NCBI GenBank assembly: GCA_036345935.2
Contig: JADWOT020001401.1
Location: 62,001 to 126,000, forward strand
Direction: 5' to 3'
DNA: 64,000 bases
Source: Taenia hydatigena
Lineage: Eukaryota; Platyhelminthes; Cestoda; Cyclophyllidea; Taeniidae
The notes under the pieces are model-generated. The model was not told where the DNA came from and did no database searches. It was given only the letters and a program-made list of their open reading frames with translations. A program made the position numbers and the translations under genes. Below are positions 10,671-21,767 of this stretch, one piece after another (the stretch's first letter is position 1; every line of letters starts with the position of its first letter).

Positions 10671-12381
10671 GAAGGATTCGTAATGATTTTGCTCCTGAGA
10701 AAAGCAGTGAAATGAATTAAGACGACTGCATGAATAGGACTTGTTTGCTGCCTAGATGTCTGCAAAAATGGTTTAAATTTGGACATGGTAGATTTATCAC
10801 TCAAGAGTAGAAAAGGTAACACAGAAGAGCAAATAATTGTGGTCCTTCCATTTGATTATAAAGTTGTTATAGGAACCGGTCAGAAATGTCGATTACTTCA
10901 TGCAGCATTGCAACTAACTGAAACGCGTTTGCACATGCCCTTAAATGACATCCTGACAAGCTCATCTATATAAGTCCCTGCGTTTAGCGACTCGGGTAGC
11001 ATTCTTCAGAACACACCGCATTCACCAATTGTTGGTGCAGACATCAGGGCTGAGTCAGCCATTGATCTGTGCTTATCGGCACGGTCCAAGAAGAAATTTG
11101 CCCCACTTTTTGGATTCCAGTTCTTCAATTACGTTAGTTCCAAATGCCTGACCGAGGGACGATTTTGCCATTATGCCACGTAATTCAGTTCTGATCTTCA
11201 AGCGCTGCTTCAGAAGAGGTAAAAGCTCAATGATATAGAGGGTGCAGTCATAATCAATTTGCTTACCTTTAGCTTCATATGAAGGCCTCGCACATGCGTT
11301 GCCTAAATGTTGGCGGAAAAATGCTTCCAAAGCTTTCCAGTGGCATAAAATTAGGCCATATGGGGCGCAATGTACTAACAGCTACCGCAGCAATGAGGGT
11401 GGAATTTACCATTTCACGGATAATCCCATAAGTAGCGGATTAGTCAATTCCGAAAAAGCCAACATTTAGCATTCATTATTGGCTCGATTAGAACGCAGTC
11501 CACCCTTTGAAAGTACCCACAGGGAAGGAAATGGATAAAAATTGATGATCAAATCTCATCTGTTTAAAGTATTGTTTGATGCATTCGTCGAACCTCAAAG
11601 GGTAAGCGACTACAAGTGTGACAATGGAGTTGCGCAGATATGATTATCAGCTTATTTTCATTTGCTCACGTATAAATGTCAAGTTTTATGAGAAATGAAC
11701 CGGTTTAGATCTGGAACAGCCATACAAATACTTGCGATGTCAACAGAGCCGAGATATTCGCACATCGTACGTCGTGCTACCTCTAGGAGATCAGTGATCA
11801 TAGAATCATGTAATTTGGCCTTAAAAATCGCAAATCAATAAAAGAATAGAAAGTAAAAGCAGTTGCACTACCAACCACTTTCGACAAAAAGAGGCGATGA
11901 CAATAGGCATAGATTTAAGTGAATATAACGCTCGCAGGACACTTGAATATCCAGCCTACCTCTGATTCCATTTTCCTAGCTCTGGCTAGCACTGTTAGAG
12001 ACGAGTGGCGTAAGATTATTAAATTAAGTGGGAAAGCACGATTCCGTTCATCGGTGTTACATAGGTAAGCGGAATTCAATTGAACGATATCTCATCATAG
12101 AGCGGTCGTTAGATTCTAGCAATTCAGAGGGCAGTTTACAACACTTATTCCTCTAAAATCTCCGCAAACAGAACTAAATTATAATAATAGGTATGCTTTC
12201 AACAAAACAAGCCTTATTTTAGCCAGTTCAAAAACCAGGAAAGAATGGATAAACGAGCGATCTCCTGAACTACTGGCGGCTCTTGTCCTTGCTTCATGAT
12301 AACAAAGATCAATTATTATCCCTGTTCACAATCCTAAGGAATGCAAACATTACAATGTGTCATTTGCTAGGATTTTTTTAG
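10671..12381. repeat. left-arm tandem duplication, unit 1
   Basis: The 1,711-bp segment starting GAAGGATTCGTAATG is repeated head to tail at 12,382. The junction at 12,381/12,382 joins a poly-T stretch (GGATTTTTTTAG) to GAAGGATTCG, with a few bases of microhomology. The right arm has a single copy (about 46,156-47,867), so the duplication happened in the left arm only. Unit 1 lacks the 9 bp CGGACCTGT present near 13,995 and in the right arm. Confidence 0.9.
11073..11330 (-). CDS. unknown ORF in tandem unit 1 (85 codons)
   Basis: The ORF starts MEAFFRQHLGNAC and runs through GTNVIEELESKKWGKF. Three copies exist: here, 12,790-13,041 (minus) and 47,208-47,459 (plus). This copy has a private change (Pro in ACARPS) and a longer end (LLGPCR). 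The frame is open upstream to LILCHWKALEAFFRQHLGNAC, where FFRQHLGNAC resembles the second half of a C2H2/C2HC finger but the Cys pair is not in place. A good donor (AAAG|GTAAGC) lies after SYEAK, so the true exon may end there. Function unknown. Confidence 0.3.
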   Translation of the reverse strand: MEAFFRQHLGNACARPSYEAKGKQIDYDCTLYIIELLPLLKQRLKIRTELRGIMAKSSLGQAFGTNVIEELESKKWGKFLLGPCR

Positions 12382-12789
12382 GAAGGATTCGTAATGATTT
12401 TGCTCCTGAGAAAAGCAGTGAAATGAATTAAGACGACTGCATGAATAGGACTTGTTTGCTGCCTAGATGTCTGCAAAAATGGTTTAAATTTGGACATGGT
12501 AGATTTATCACTCAAGAGTAGAAAAGGTAACACAGAAGAGCAAATAATTGTGGTCCTTCCATTTGATTATAAAGTTGTTATAGGAACCGGTCAGAAATGT
12601 CGATTACTTCATGCAGCATTGCAACTAACTGAAACGCGTTTGCACATGCCCTTAAATGACATCCTGACAAGCTCATCTATATAAGTCCCTGCGTTTAGCG
12701 ACTCGGGTAGCATTCTTCAGAACACACCGCATTCACCAATTGTTGGTGCAGACATCAGGGCTGAGTCAGCCATTGATCTGTGCTTATCG

Positions 12790-13041
12790 TCAGAGTCCAA
12801 GAAGAAATTTGCCCCACTTTTTGGATTCCAGTTCTTCAATTACGTTAGTTCCAAATGCCTGACCGAGGGACGATTTTGCCATTATGCCACGTAATTCAGT
12901 TCTGATCTTCAAGCGCTGCTTCAGAAGAGGTAAAAGCCCAATGATATAGAGGGTGCAGTCATAATCACTTTGCTTACCTTTAGCTTCATATGAAAGCCTC
13001 GCACATGCGTTGCCTAAATGTTGGCGGAAAAATGCTTCCAA
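12790..13041 (-). CDS. unknown ORF in tandem unit 2 (83 codons)
   Basis: Copy of the ORF at 11,073-11,330. Differences are Leu for Pro in ACARLS, Ser for Ile in KGKQSDY, Gly for Glu in IIGLLPLL, and an earlier stop after LLGL. The right-arm copy carries the consensus residue at each of these positions, so both left units have drifted by one or two residues. Function is unknown; the same possible donor after SYEAK applies. Confidence 0.3.
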   Translation of the reverse strand: MEAFFRQHLGNACARLSYEAKGKQSDYDCTLYIIGLLPLLKQRLKIRTELRGIMAKSSLGQAFGTNVIEELESKKWGKFLLGL

Positions 13042-13274
13042 AGCTTTCCAGTGGCATAAAATTAGGCCATATGGGGCGCAATGTACTAACAGCTACCGCA
13101 TCAGTGAGGGTGGAATTTACCATTTCACGGATAATCCCATAAGTAGCGGATTAGTCGATTCCGAAAAAGCCAACATTTAGCAATCGTTATGGGCTCGATT
13201 AGAACGCACCCCACCCTTTAAAAGCACCCACAGGGAAGGAAATGGATAAAAATTGATGACCAAATCTCATCTGT

Positions 13275-13529
13275 TTAAAGTATTGTTTGATGCATTCGTC
13301 GAACCTCAAAGGGTAAGCTACTGCGAGCGTGACAACGAAGGTGCGCAGATATGTTTATTAACTTATTTTCATTTACTCGTGTATAAACGTCAAGTTTATG
13401 AGAAGTGAACCGGTTTAGATCTGGAAAAGCCATACAAATACTTGCGATGTCAACAGAGCCGAGATATTCGCACATCGTACGTCGTGCTGCCTCTAGATCA
13501 GTGATCATAGAATCATGTAATTCGGCCAT
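13275..13529 (-). CDS. unknown ORF with HDSMI block (84 codons)
   Basis: The ORF runs from MAELHDSMITDLEAARRTM to RMHQTIL and is kept in the right arm (46,717-46,974, plus). In unit 1 the same stretch (about 11,560-11,815) has lost the frame. A related but diverged copy lies at 15,295-15,513 (minus), sharing ACATGATTCTATGATCA and the frame around IHDSMI and SIC. The family therefore has at least two members per arm. No domain, signal peptide or membrane segment is seen. Confidence 0.25.
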   Translation of the reverse strand: MAELHDSMITDLEAARRTMCEYLGSVDIASICMAFPDLNRFTSHKLDVYTRVNENKLINISAHLRCHARSSLPFEVRRMHQTIL

Positions 13530-15294
13530 AAAAATCGCAAATCAATAAAAGAATAGAAAGTAAAAGCAGTTGCACTATCAACCACTTCCGACAAAAAGAG
13601 GCGATGACAATAGGCATAGATTTAAGTGAATATAACGCTCGCAGGACACTTGAATATCCAGCCTACCTCTGGTTCCATTTTCCTAGCTCTGGCTAGCACT
13701 GTTAGAGGCGAGTGGCGTAAGATTATTAAATTAAGTGGGAAAGCACGATTCCGTTCATCGGTGTTACATAGGTAAGCGGAATTCAATTGAACGATATCTC
13801 ATCATAGAGCGGTCGTTAGATTCTAGCAATTCAGAGGGCAGTTCACAACACTTATTCCTCTAAAATCTCCTCAAACAGAACTAAATTATAATAATAGGTA
13901 TGCTTTCAACAAAACAAGCCTTATTTTAGCCAGTTCAAAAACCAGGAAAGAATGGATAAACGAGCGATCTCCTGAACTACTGGCGGCTCTTGCGGACCTG
14001 TCTTTGCTTCATGATAACAAAGATCAATTATTATCCCTGTTCACAATCCTAAGGAATGCAAACATTACAATGTGTCATTTGCTAGGATTTTTTAAGAAAA
14101 ATAAATTCTAACATCACCCAGACGCTGGCCTAGAAATATCCTGCAATGAAAAATTAGAAATATATTCTTAGTTTTGCGCACTTTACCTCCATTGATTGCG
14201 CACTATAGATAGCAGGTTGGAGTGACTTATCGAGCCTAATTAATAAAATGATTAATCGCACACATATCTGAGAGCTTTTCCATCTACTTGTAATTGTTGT
14301 TTTTGCCAATGACTGCACGATTATTGGTTCAATTTATGCGTTTATCTGCATGGATGTTCTAGTGACTGCGCGCTAAAAATAGTGTTGAGTAAAGCTCTAG
14401 GAAACAGGATACAACACGCAATTATTTCTTCTTTTCTTCTGTTTCTCCCGTTCTCTGCATTGCAGAGTTATGCTCCAAAGCAAATGGTGCCGTGAAATAG
14501 AACTCACTTTTTGCATTCACAAGCGCTTTGTCCCGTGAGATGAAATGATAAAGATTGAGTTAGTGTATCGTTTGCAGGCATTTGCTTCTTATAATGTCAC
14601 CTACGATGGCCAAACTTCAAATGAACTCACCACGCAGATTGATTTGGCAATTTCTGCGCCAATATGCGCAAATTGTCTCGTGTAATCAGCATGTGCCATG
14701 CGGATTAGGCTGCGCATCTCGACAAATTCCAGCTGACCATACAATTGAACCATTTATTTTCACTGAATGGAATAAGTCCAATGGATTTTACTTAGTGTTT
14801 TACTTTATCACTAATTTCTTCAATTTATCGCTCTTGCCAAACAAATGGAGCTAATCAACTTTATGCCGCCTTAATATTCGTCTGGGCTCAAGGAAGCGAT
14901 CTCTGAAAAATAAGCACATGGATGCCAAAGAGCCGTGTGACTTTGATTATGTGTTGCCGATCTAGATACCAATGTGATCCACATGGCGGGACAAGGAGGG
15001 ATGTACATTATACGAACGGAGGAGCGGATTTGTACAGACGGGATGTCACTGAAGCGGGGACACACTAGAACTACTGAAGCGATGGCATTGCAATTTTTGC
15101 CAAAGCACTACAGATTTGCTTGCCCTTATCATTTTCATTATCATTTATAATTAAATAATGAAACATTTGGCACCATCGCCATCAACGATTGCAACGAATC
15201 CGACAGAGATCACGGGTTCTGTAAAGAGAAATGCAGCAATGCTCGTAATTTGATGTGTACGAGATTTCCATTTTGCACCAACTTCTCGAGCCTT

Positions 15295-15513
15295 CTAGCG
15301 TGTTTCGTTATATATGCTCTCTACTTTCTTCCAGTTGACCGATATCACGAAGAGGCAGACAGGCGAACTTGGAGTACCCAACTGTTCGCATATACTTGTA
15401 AGGTCAAGACTAAAGCCAAAGTCAACTCTGATCATAGAATCATGTATTATTGAGGCTATCTTATGCATCCAGCCGAAAGCCAGCATAGTTACTTGCGCTT
15501 GCGAGTAAACCAC
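15295..15513 (-). CDS. unknown ORF, diverged paralogue with HDSMI block
   Basis: A 72-codon ORF (MVYSQAQVTMLAFGW to SIYNETR), open in both arms. The right copy at 44,780-44,998 (plus) differs at 7 of 72 residues. It shares the HDSMI block and DNA around it with the ORF at 13,275-13,529, which suggests an old duplication of about 2 kb spacing. Function unknown; chance maintenance is possible because arms are young. Confidence 0.25.
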   Translation of the reverse strand: MVYSQAQVTMLAFGWMHKIASIIHDSMIRVDFGFSLDLTSICEQLGTPSSPVCLFVISVNWKKVESIYNETR

Positions 15514-15834
15514 CCCTTTTAAAAGCCTTATTTCTTCTGCGTTTCAGTTACTTCTATGCATACGTAACTTTGTTTTTATTATTTGATGCACCTTTACAGT
15601 TTAAGCAAGTATTAGCAGATACCGTACCTACATATACGCATAATAAGTTAGGGTAATTTTCGATAGTATTTTGCGGTGTTTTAGTTCATTAGCGTCGTTA
15701 TTTTAGGCGGGATGCATAAATAATAGCAACCGGTTTGCTTCAAACCTTATTCCACTAAAATTGTGTTTTGCGCCTCAAACAGCATCTAGGTTTGTCGCAA
15801 TGTCACACCACTTAGCAGGCTTCCAAGTCATGCC

Positions 15835-16150
15835 GTAGGGTGTAAACATTACCTCAGTATTGCGAAAAAGGTTTTACGTACTACCAACTGCTTTGAATGA
15901 AAACACATTTTTATTCGCTGCAATCCTCCTCCTTAGGTATAGGAATAACCGATTAAGTAAATATTTTTGTCTTCTATTATAATCTACTCGCTGTAGGGTG
16001 TAAACATCACTTCGATAGTGCGAAAATGGTTTTACATACCATAAACACCTTTAAAGGATAACATGTATTTTCATTTGCTGCAGTCCGCCTCCTAAGATTA
16101 AGCTATAATCGATTAAGTAAATAGTTTCGCATACTTTATAATCTACTCGA
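15835..16150. repeat. two tandem copies of a 158-bp repeat (left arm)
   Basis: GTAGGGTGTAAACAT occurs at 15,835 and 15,993, and each copy ends TATAATCTACTCG. The two units are clearly diverged from each other, and the pair is present in the right arm too, so it is older than the palindrome. No ORF spans it. Confidence 0.8.
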
Positions 16151-16255
16151 TTCCAGTCGCATGAGGTCTAGAGTTCCGATATGAGCCTTGCCCATGTTCT
16201 ACCAGATCTCTGCGCATTTCAGGTACATTCATTTATCGACGCACCATAAGGTGAG

Positions 16256-16636
16256 ATGCACTTCAGTTTGGATGGAATGCGCGCGGCGTTGTGCCTTGGA
16301 GCTCTTTGGCAAAACAGGATAGGAGAGAATATGTGGAGACAAAAAGAAGCTGAGGCCATTTTTACGCTAGGAGTCCACACAAGCCGAAGCTTAAAGTTTG
16401 TGGCGAATCGGTGTGTTCGCCTGCTAAACTGGCTTGCTTCACATAGAAGAGGTGACTCAAAGGCATCGAGCAGAGGTATGGGCAAAGGGACACAAGAAGT
16501 CGAAGTATTGAGACTTGGTTATTCTAAAGCCGTCAGTCTAGACGCCAGTTTGAATGAACGCCGCTTTGAATGTCGCTGCTGCCCTTTTCCTCCTTCGGAT
16601 CAATTTAAGCATCACATGCAGTTCATATCGTTGTGA
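16256..16636 (+). pseudogene. degenerate C2H2 zinc-finger terminal exon (left arm)
   Basis: A 126-codon ORF whose end reads RRFECRCCPFPPSDQFKHH then MQFISL and a stop. This has the layout of a C2H2 finger (aromatic-x-Cys...Cys...Phe-x2-His). The Cys-to-His distance is about two residues short, and the final His is Ser. The last residues match the relic at 56.4 kb (MQFIKL). A stop directly behind the finger is shared with the intact finger exons at 57 kb, so it is probably a decayed member of that family. The right arm keeps the finger frame but carries 43- and 58-bp insertions upstream. Confidence 0.35.
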
Positions 16637-18512
16637 GCCAGCGTAGTGGCTTGTTGGAGTGGTGAAGACTCTCAATTGGTAGGATGCCTAGGCTAGAGCA
16701 TTTAGTGAATTATGCAACCCTTTACGCTTGGCTGACAACCTCTCGGTTCGGACGGATTTCGTGAACCGTCCCATGACTAATGAAAGACGTGCCGGTGAAT
16801 GCAGGGCCTAAAATACAAACAGAAATTTTTCTCAAGAACTCTACCTCACACATTAAGATTTTCCATTATTCACTGAAGAATGTTGTAGGTTTGACTATAA
16901 ACCTTCACGTTTATGAATCATTTGGCGCTAACAAGGAAAAATAAAGCAAAAGAGTAAAAGCAAGCCTGCTACAACACATTCCCTTTTTAGACACCCCAGA
17001 ACATCGATCTCCCACTCCATGCTATTCAAATGGTTAGCGTAGCTTAGAGGTTTACGCGAAGCGCCCTACTTGCTCATCATTATCAATCTTGTGTGCACAT
17101 TCACACTTAGGATTTCAACGCTCCTTGACAATCCTTGATCCACCACAGCCCATCATCACCTTGCGCATTTAGTCTACCAGGACTGGATTAAAGCAATGCT
17201 CGGATTGATTACGCATATGTCTAGCAGCGATTTCAACTCCTCCAAATTGCTCACACGAATGATGACTGACTTACTTTGAAAAAGAAATGCGCATCAACGT
17301 GCGTACAGAGCAAGCATGGCTCTAACTACTCGGGTAGAGATACAGTAGACAATGAATTCCTACTATAGCTGGTGGCATATCTCTCCTAATCACTTGCAAC
17401 TAGGGGAGAACAGTTTCATCCTGTGTTTTTCTGAGGAGTTCTTGAGGCAGACGGTGACAAAATTGATACATTTTATAGGTAGGCACTGCTTCTTAATAGC
17501 GCGGTATCCTATGTTGTCGCAGCGCCAACACGGCGCTCTTTTGGTATCCATCTTGAATTTCTAATTATGTACAAGTGAAGTACCCAGCCAGCTCCTCTTT
17601 TTTATGAGGTTATCTCGCAGCAGATGTTTACCTACTAATTGTAGTTGTTATATGGTCAAGTCTTCTGATTATCGCGTTTATCCCTGACATGGGATAACCG
17701 ATGCAGCGCTTTTTAAATAGTTATTTTGAAGCATTATTTTAACAATGAGAGCTTCTTTTTGTTTTCGCGTCTGCCAGCGGCTTTTTGCGGTCAGATATTT
17801 ATCGACTCTTTGCAAATATTTTGCTTGAATTTGTTATTTTGGCAAAGGAATCCGTAATATTTCGGTCGCGATGCATAGATCCTCATTACCATTTGGATTT
17901 TCATCATTAGGGATAAGAATCATTTAGCGTGCTGTCACACTAATGTTTTGAGTTAATCTTTGTTCATTTCGAGACCACCTAGGCGTGCTTGATGCCTGTT
18001 GTTTTCTTATAAATGCCACCCGACTTCGTGATAGCTGAGCTTTACCACCGCGCTGGTCTGACGAGTTTGATGCACTGACTTTTTCCCAATGGGGTTTGCA
18101 GTGTCGTCGCTCATTAAGTTCGTCGCATAATTCATAACTTGTATTTTGTAACGCATCACCCTACAACCACCTCAATTGAGCTACCACCACATTTTAGTTG
18201 TTTTAATGAGTAGACCAATGCGCCATCATGCCTAGCATTAGAGTTCCGTTGACGTAGACTTACTTGCCATCGGTCGCGGAAGACAAACATGCATGCATCA
18301 GTTGTTAAACTATGTGGGTAAAGCAGGTCAGTCAGTTTAGAATGAAAGCATTTCCGACTCTGGGGTGCCTAACTCTGCACTAAATACCGTGCTAACTTCT
18401 ACCATGAAACAACATGCAATGGGATTGTTCAGCAGACCACTCTGCAAGAGCTCATAGGCGTAGTGATGGGTCTGACTTAACCAAAATGCAATAGAGGAAA
18501 ATCACGCAGACA

Positions 18513-20514
18513 TTATAAGCAGACGAAATCACACCTAACGCAGCATTCTACGCCTCGAAAAGTAAACCTATTAAAAGACACTTGTGCAGCATCTGCAGCA
18601 CGAAATCTGAGCAGACTCCTGCTACTGCATGCCAAATCACCACAGAATAACACAATGAACGAACACTCCAGTAAGAGCAATGTCCAAAGCGATGAGACAC
18701 CATTGACGAAATCACTCCAGGTGAGGCCTCGTTCCGCAAACAATGCGCAATAATATATATGTGGAAAATAGATGGCTTTCCATCTTGCTACTTTAGATGA
18801 ATCTAATGAGATGCATCAGTGCATGCCAAATTTGGATCTTGTGCACGTACGCGAATTAAAAGAAGCAGGAAATCGAAAGGCAGTCATTCAATCATTAAAT
18901 GACTCTGAATGGAAGGTCAACATGAGCCACTCATATTGGCTGCAAAGTGGCAGTCACGTTGTGTGTCCATCGTCACATCCGCGGGCAGTGGGAGAAGCGA
19001 TTGAGAGGTCTTTTCATTTCTATTCACAGAGATATGATCAGTCACTGCCTGTGAATAAGATTTTGTACTATGAGATATGTAGACAAATGAAAACAGCGGT
19101 GTATACTTCACCCCTGAATAGTAGGCCCAAAACATTAGCACTCGAACGTCAGAAAGCCCGAGGCAGAATAAAAGTCACCTGTCGAACCATCTGCTATTGC
19201 GGATCATTTGCTATGCCGATGTAATGAAGAAGGTACAACACATCATTTGCACCTTGCTCAATCACCTAATCGCGGTTTAGGTTCCTTGGGGACGAGCTTC
19301 CAAATGCGCGATACCAAGAAGATGTGCGAATGATCAATTTGTGGCATTGGACATTGCGGAATCCTGCGCAAATGATGACAACAAGGTCCATACATTGCTA
19401 AAAATCCGGTAAAGAGGAAAATCCTTTATAACCTAGATATTGCGTCAGACTTCTTTAAACTTCGGCAAATGAGTCTCATTCGTTAATAACCAGTGATGAA
19501 GAAATGCAGCCTGGTGCAAGCATATTAACTCAATGAGAAGATTGCCACAGAAGCATATTTAAGACGTCCTTTTTCTTCACACGCCAAAGTGTGTCAAGTG
19601 CGATTTTTTGACTTGCAAGTAGAATTGAACTGCTGCACATCAAATGGTTGGTCTAAAATCAGTTCCTCAATGTCGGCGAGGTGATAAAATGCTACTTGCA
19701 TTTTAACACATTCGAAGTTAACAATATTTTAAAGGAGTATCTTTGCAGGCAATAGTATTATCCCATGATGGTCGACTGGAATCGATAGCGATATCGTTTC
19801 ATTCACAGGTACTGAGAAACACAACTACTGCGTCAGCTTTGTCATTAGCTATACCGATTTATACCCCTTATTAAATGTCTCCTTTTCCAATGAAGCACAC
19901 CTCAACGATTATGCACTACAAAGCATGTCTTTGCGCATTGTTTCACCGGGGAATCTAAAATCAGTGTGTTGCCACATGCAGTACCGTAGAATGTGATGAG
20001 AGCTGACGAACACCTTCACTTGACTAAAGTAGAGACACGGCGAGATTCATTCGCCAAGTTGAACTAAGTTAATGTCACTATCTTGCAATCAATGTGCATA
20101 ATTAATGAATGCAAAAGAAGGACTGACTTGAGCCCGGGGACTAATTTGGATTGTGGAAAGCAGAAGGGTATCAATTTCATCCTACCGAGACACTAGTCAA
20201 ACTTGCCTGTCCGCCATAATAAAAAGCATTCTGTTGGCTAGTAATTATATTACAGTCGCTGACTCCGCAATCGTAATGCATGTCTTATTCTGAGTTTCAC
20301 AACTTCTACAGTAGTTCAGTTTCAGAGCAGCAGTGCCCAATAATAGGTTGCGTACAACATTAGACCAATAAAATTTAATGAGGAAGATTAGTAGGCTGGG
20401 TTGATTGACTGTAGTCACCCCTGTAATCATGCATATTTGCTTAAGCTTCACCAATGTGAGGGGTGACATCTCCGGTACAGACAACACGCAGCATGTAAGA
20501 AATGCGAGCATCAT
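18513..20514 (-). pseudogene. Fn3-family gene relic A (left arm)
   Basis: On the minus strand three exon-like pieces follow in the order of the central gene. First comes a signal-peptide-like start (MMLAFLTCCVLSVP, ATG at 20,514). Next is an Fn3-like piece at about 18,917-19,141 (GVKYTPLFSFVYI, ending VTMDTQRDCHFAANMSG). Last is a hydrophobic piece at about 18,640-18,740 (SSLWTLLLLECSFIVLFCG). Introns would be about 1.4 kb and 0.2 kb. Splice sites are weak and the second exon does not reach a full Fn3 fold, so I call it a relic. The plus-strand 150-codon ORF at 18,772 runs antisense to it. Confidence 0.4.
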
Positions 20515-21767
20515 TGAATTTAAGCAGCGAGACAAAACTTCTCTAGATGGTTCACGAATGGTGTCGCTTTCCGCGTTGCCAGCTTTCTTGCCAAAGGAAG
20601 ATGTCATTCTCAGTCCTCCTGTTATAAGGCGACAGCACTTCTTTCATCCATGGCCCATGCAATCCCTTCACAGCACCAAAGCTGGCCATTGACGACATAT
20701 ATCAGGATATCATTACTCTAAACTTGCATCTGTTTTGCTGCCACAAATGCAGCGTATCGAGACTTCCTTGAGGACTGCAAAGGCATAATACTTGAGAGGA
20801 AAGTGCATGCTGAGCAAAAAGAGTGGAATTGGGAACGCTGAAATGGCCCAGTGCTCAATCCATCCTGCAAAGGCAATCGATCCACCCAAACGACCGCAAC
20901 AGACAGCTAAACAAACAAAGTTCTAGAATGAAGCACTGCGAAATCGACATATCTTTTTTCGTGTAAAAGTGCCTACACGAGTGCTATGGGACACAGCAAA
21001 GGGTGAGAATAGGTGAAATGAAGCTGCCATGCTGGAAGGAATTATACGCTGGTGCATGCAGCTGGAACGCATTCTATCCAGCAAATTAAAGGCTGGCTAT
21101 TTCCGTCCAGAATTAAGCGGTTCTATTTAGAGTGCCTAAACATGCCCTCAAATGTAAAATTGCTTCACATAGGCCTTGAAGAAGGGTGTGGACAACGTAA
21201 GAAGTGGTTCCAACCGAATGCGTATTCGAAATGAATCCCTACGTCTACTTAAAGTTAATAAGTAGAGAGCGATGTGGCGCTACCATATTTGAGTCATTTT
21301 AGCGAGTGAACTGAAGCACAGCCATGCCTAGCACTAGATTCCCGTCAATGTAGTTTTACTTGCTATCGTTTGCACAAGGAACGCATGCATACTTCAGACG
21401 TGATATAAAAAGAACAGATCAAGCACAAATGAGGGGTGAATTAAATAGTTAGAAGTTCGGCTCCCTTAATTTTCCAATTAGAGAGGATCAGTCATTTGAG
21501 AATGAAGGAAGACATTTTTGACCTAAAGGCACATGACTCAGTGGCGAACGACAGCGCCAACTTCTACCATAAACCAAAATCGGGTGTATCTGTTAAGCAA
21601 ACCAATCTACATGGGCTAACCGGCGTAAAGATCACGCTGAATGTATTGGGAGACAAAACTTCACCCAACACAGCCAATTCCCTCTCCAAAAATTGAATCC
21701 GATAAGACATATTTACGCAGCATCTTTGACAGTGAGTCTAATCAGATCCTTGCTATCGAATGCCGAT

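Larger units (their letters stand above)
12382..14096. repeat. left-arm tandem duplication, unit 2
   Basis: Second copy of the 1,711-bp unit, ending in GGATTTTTTAAG where it rejoins sequence shared with the right arm. Differences from unit 1 are scattered single bases. At some of them the right arm agrees with unit 1 (AGCTCAATG, AATTTGC), at others with unit 2 (GAAAGCCTCGC, GCATCAGTGAGG). Confidence 0.9.

Noticed and set aside
18772..19224. 150-codon plus ORF (169 codons in the right arm)
   Set aside because: It is antisense to the Fn3 relic A. Its frame is broken by stops in the tandem copy B, and its C-terminus differs between the arms after a frame shift.
20405..20692. 95-codon plus ORF present in both arms
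   Set aside because: It is antisense to the exon-1-like part of relic A. Presence in both arms only reflects the young palindrome.
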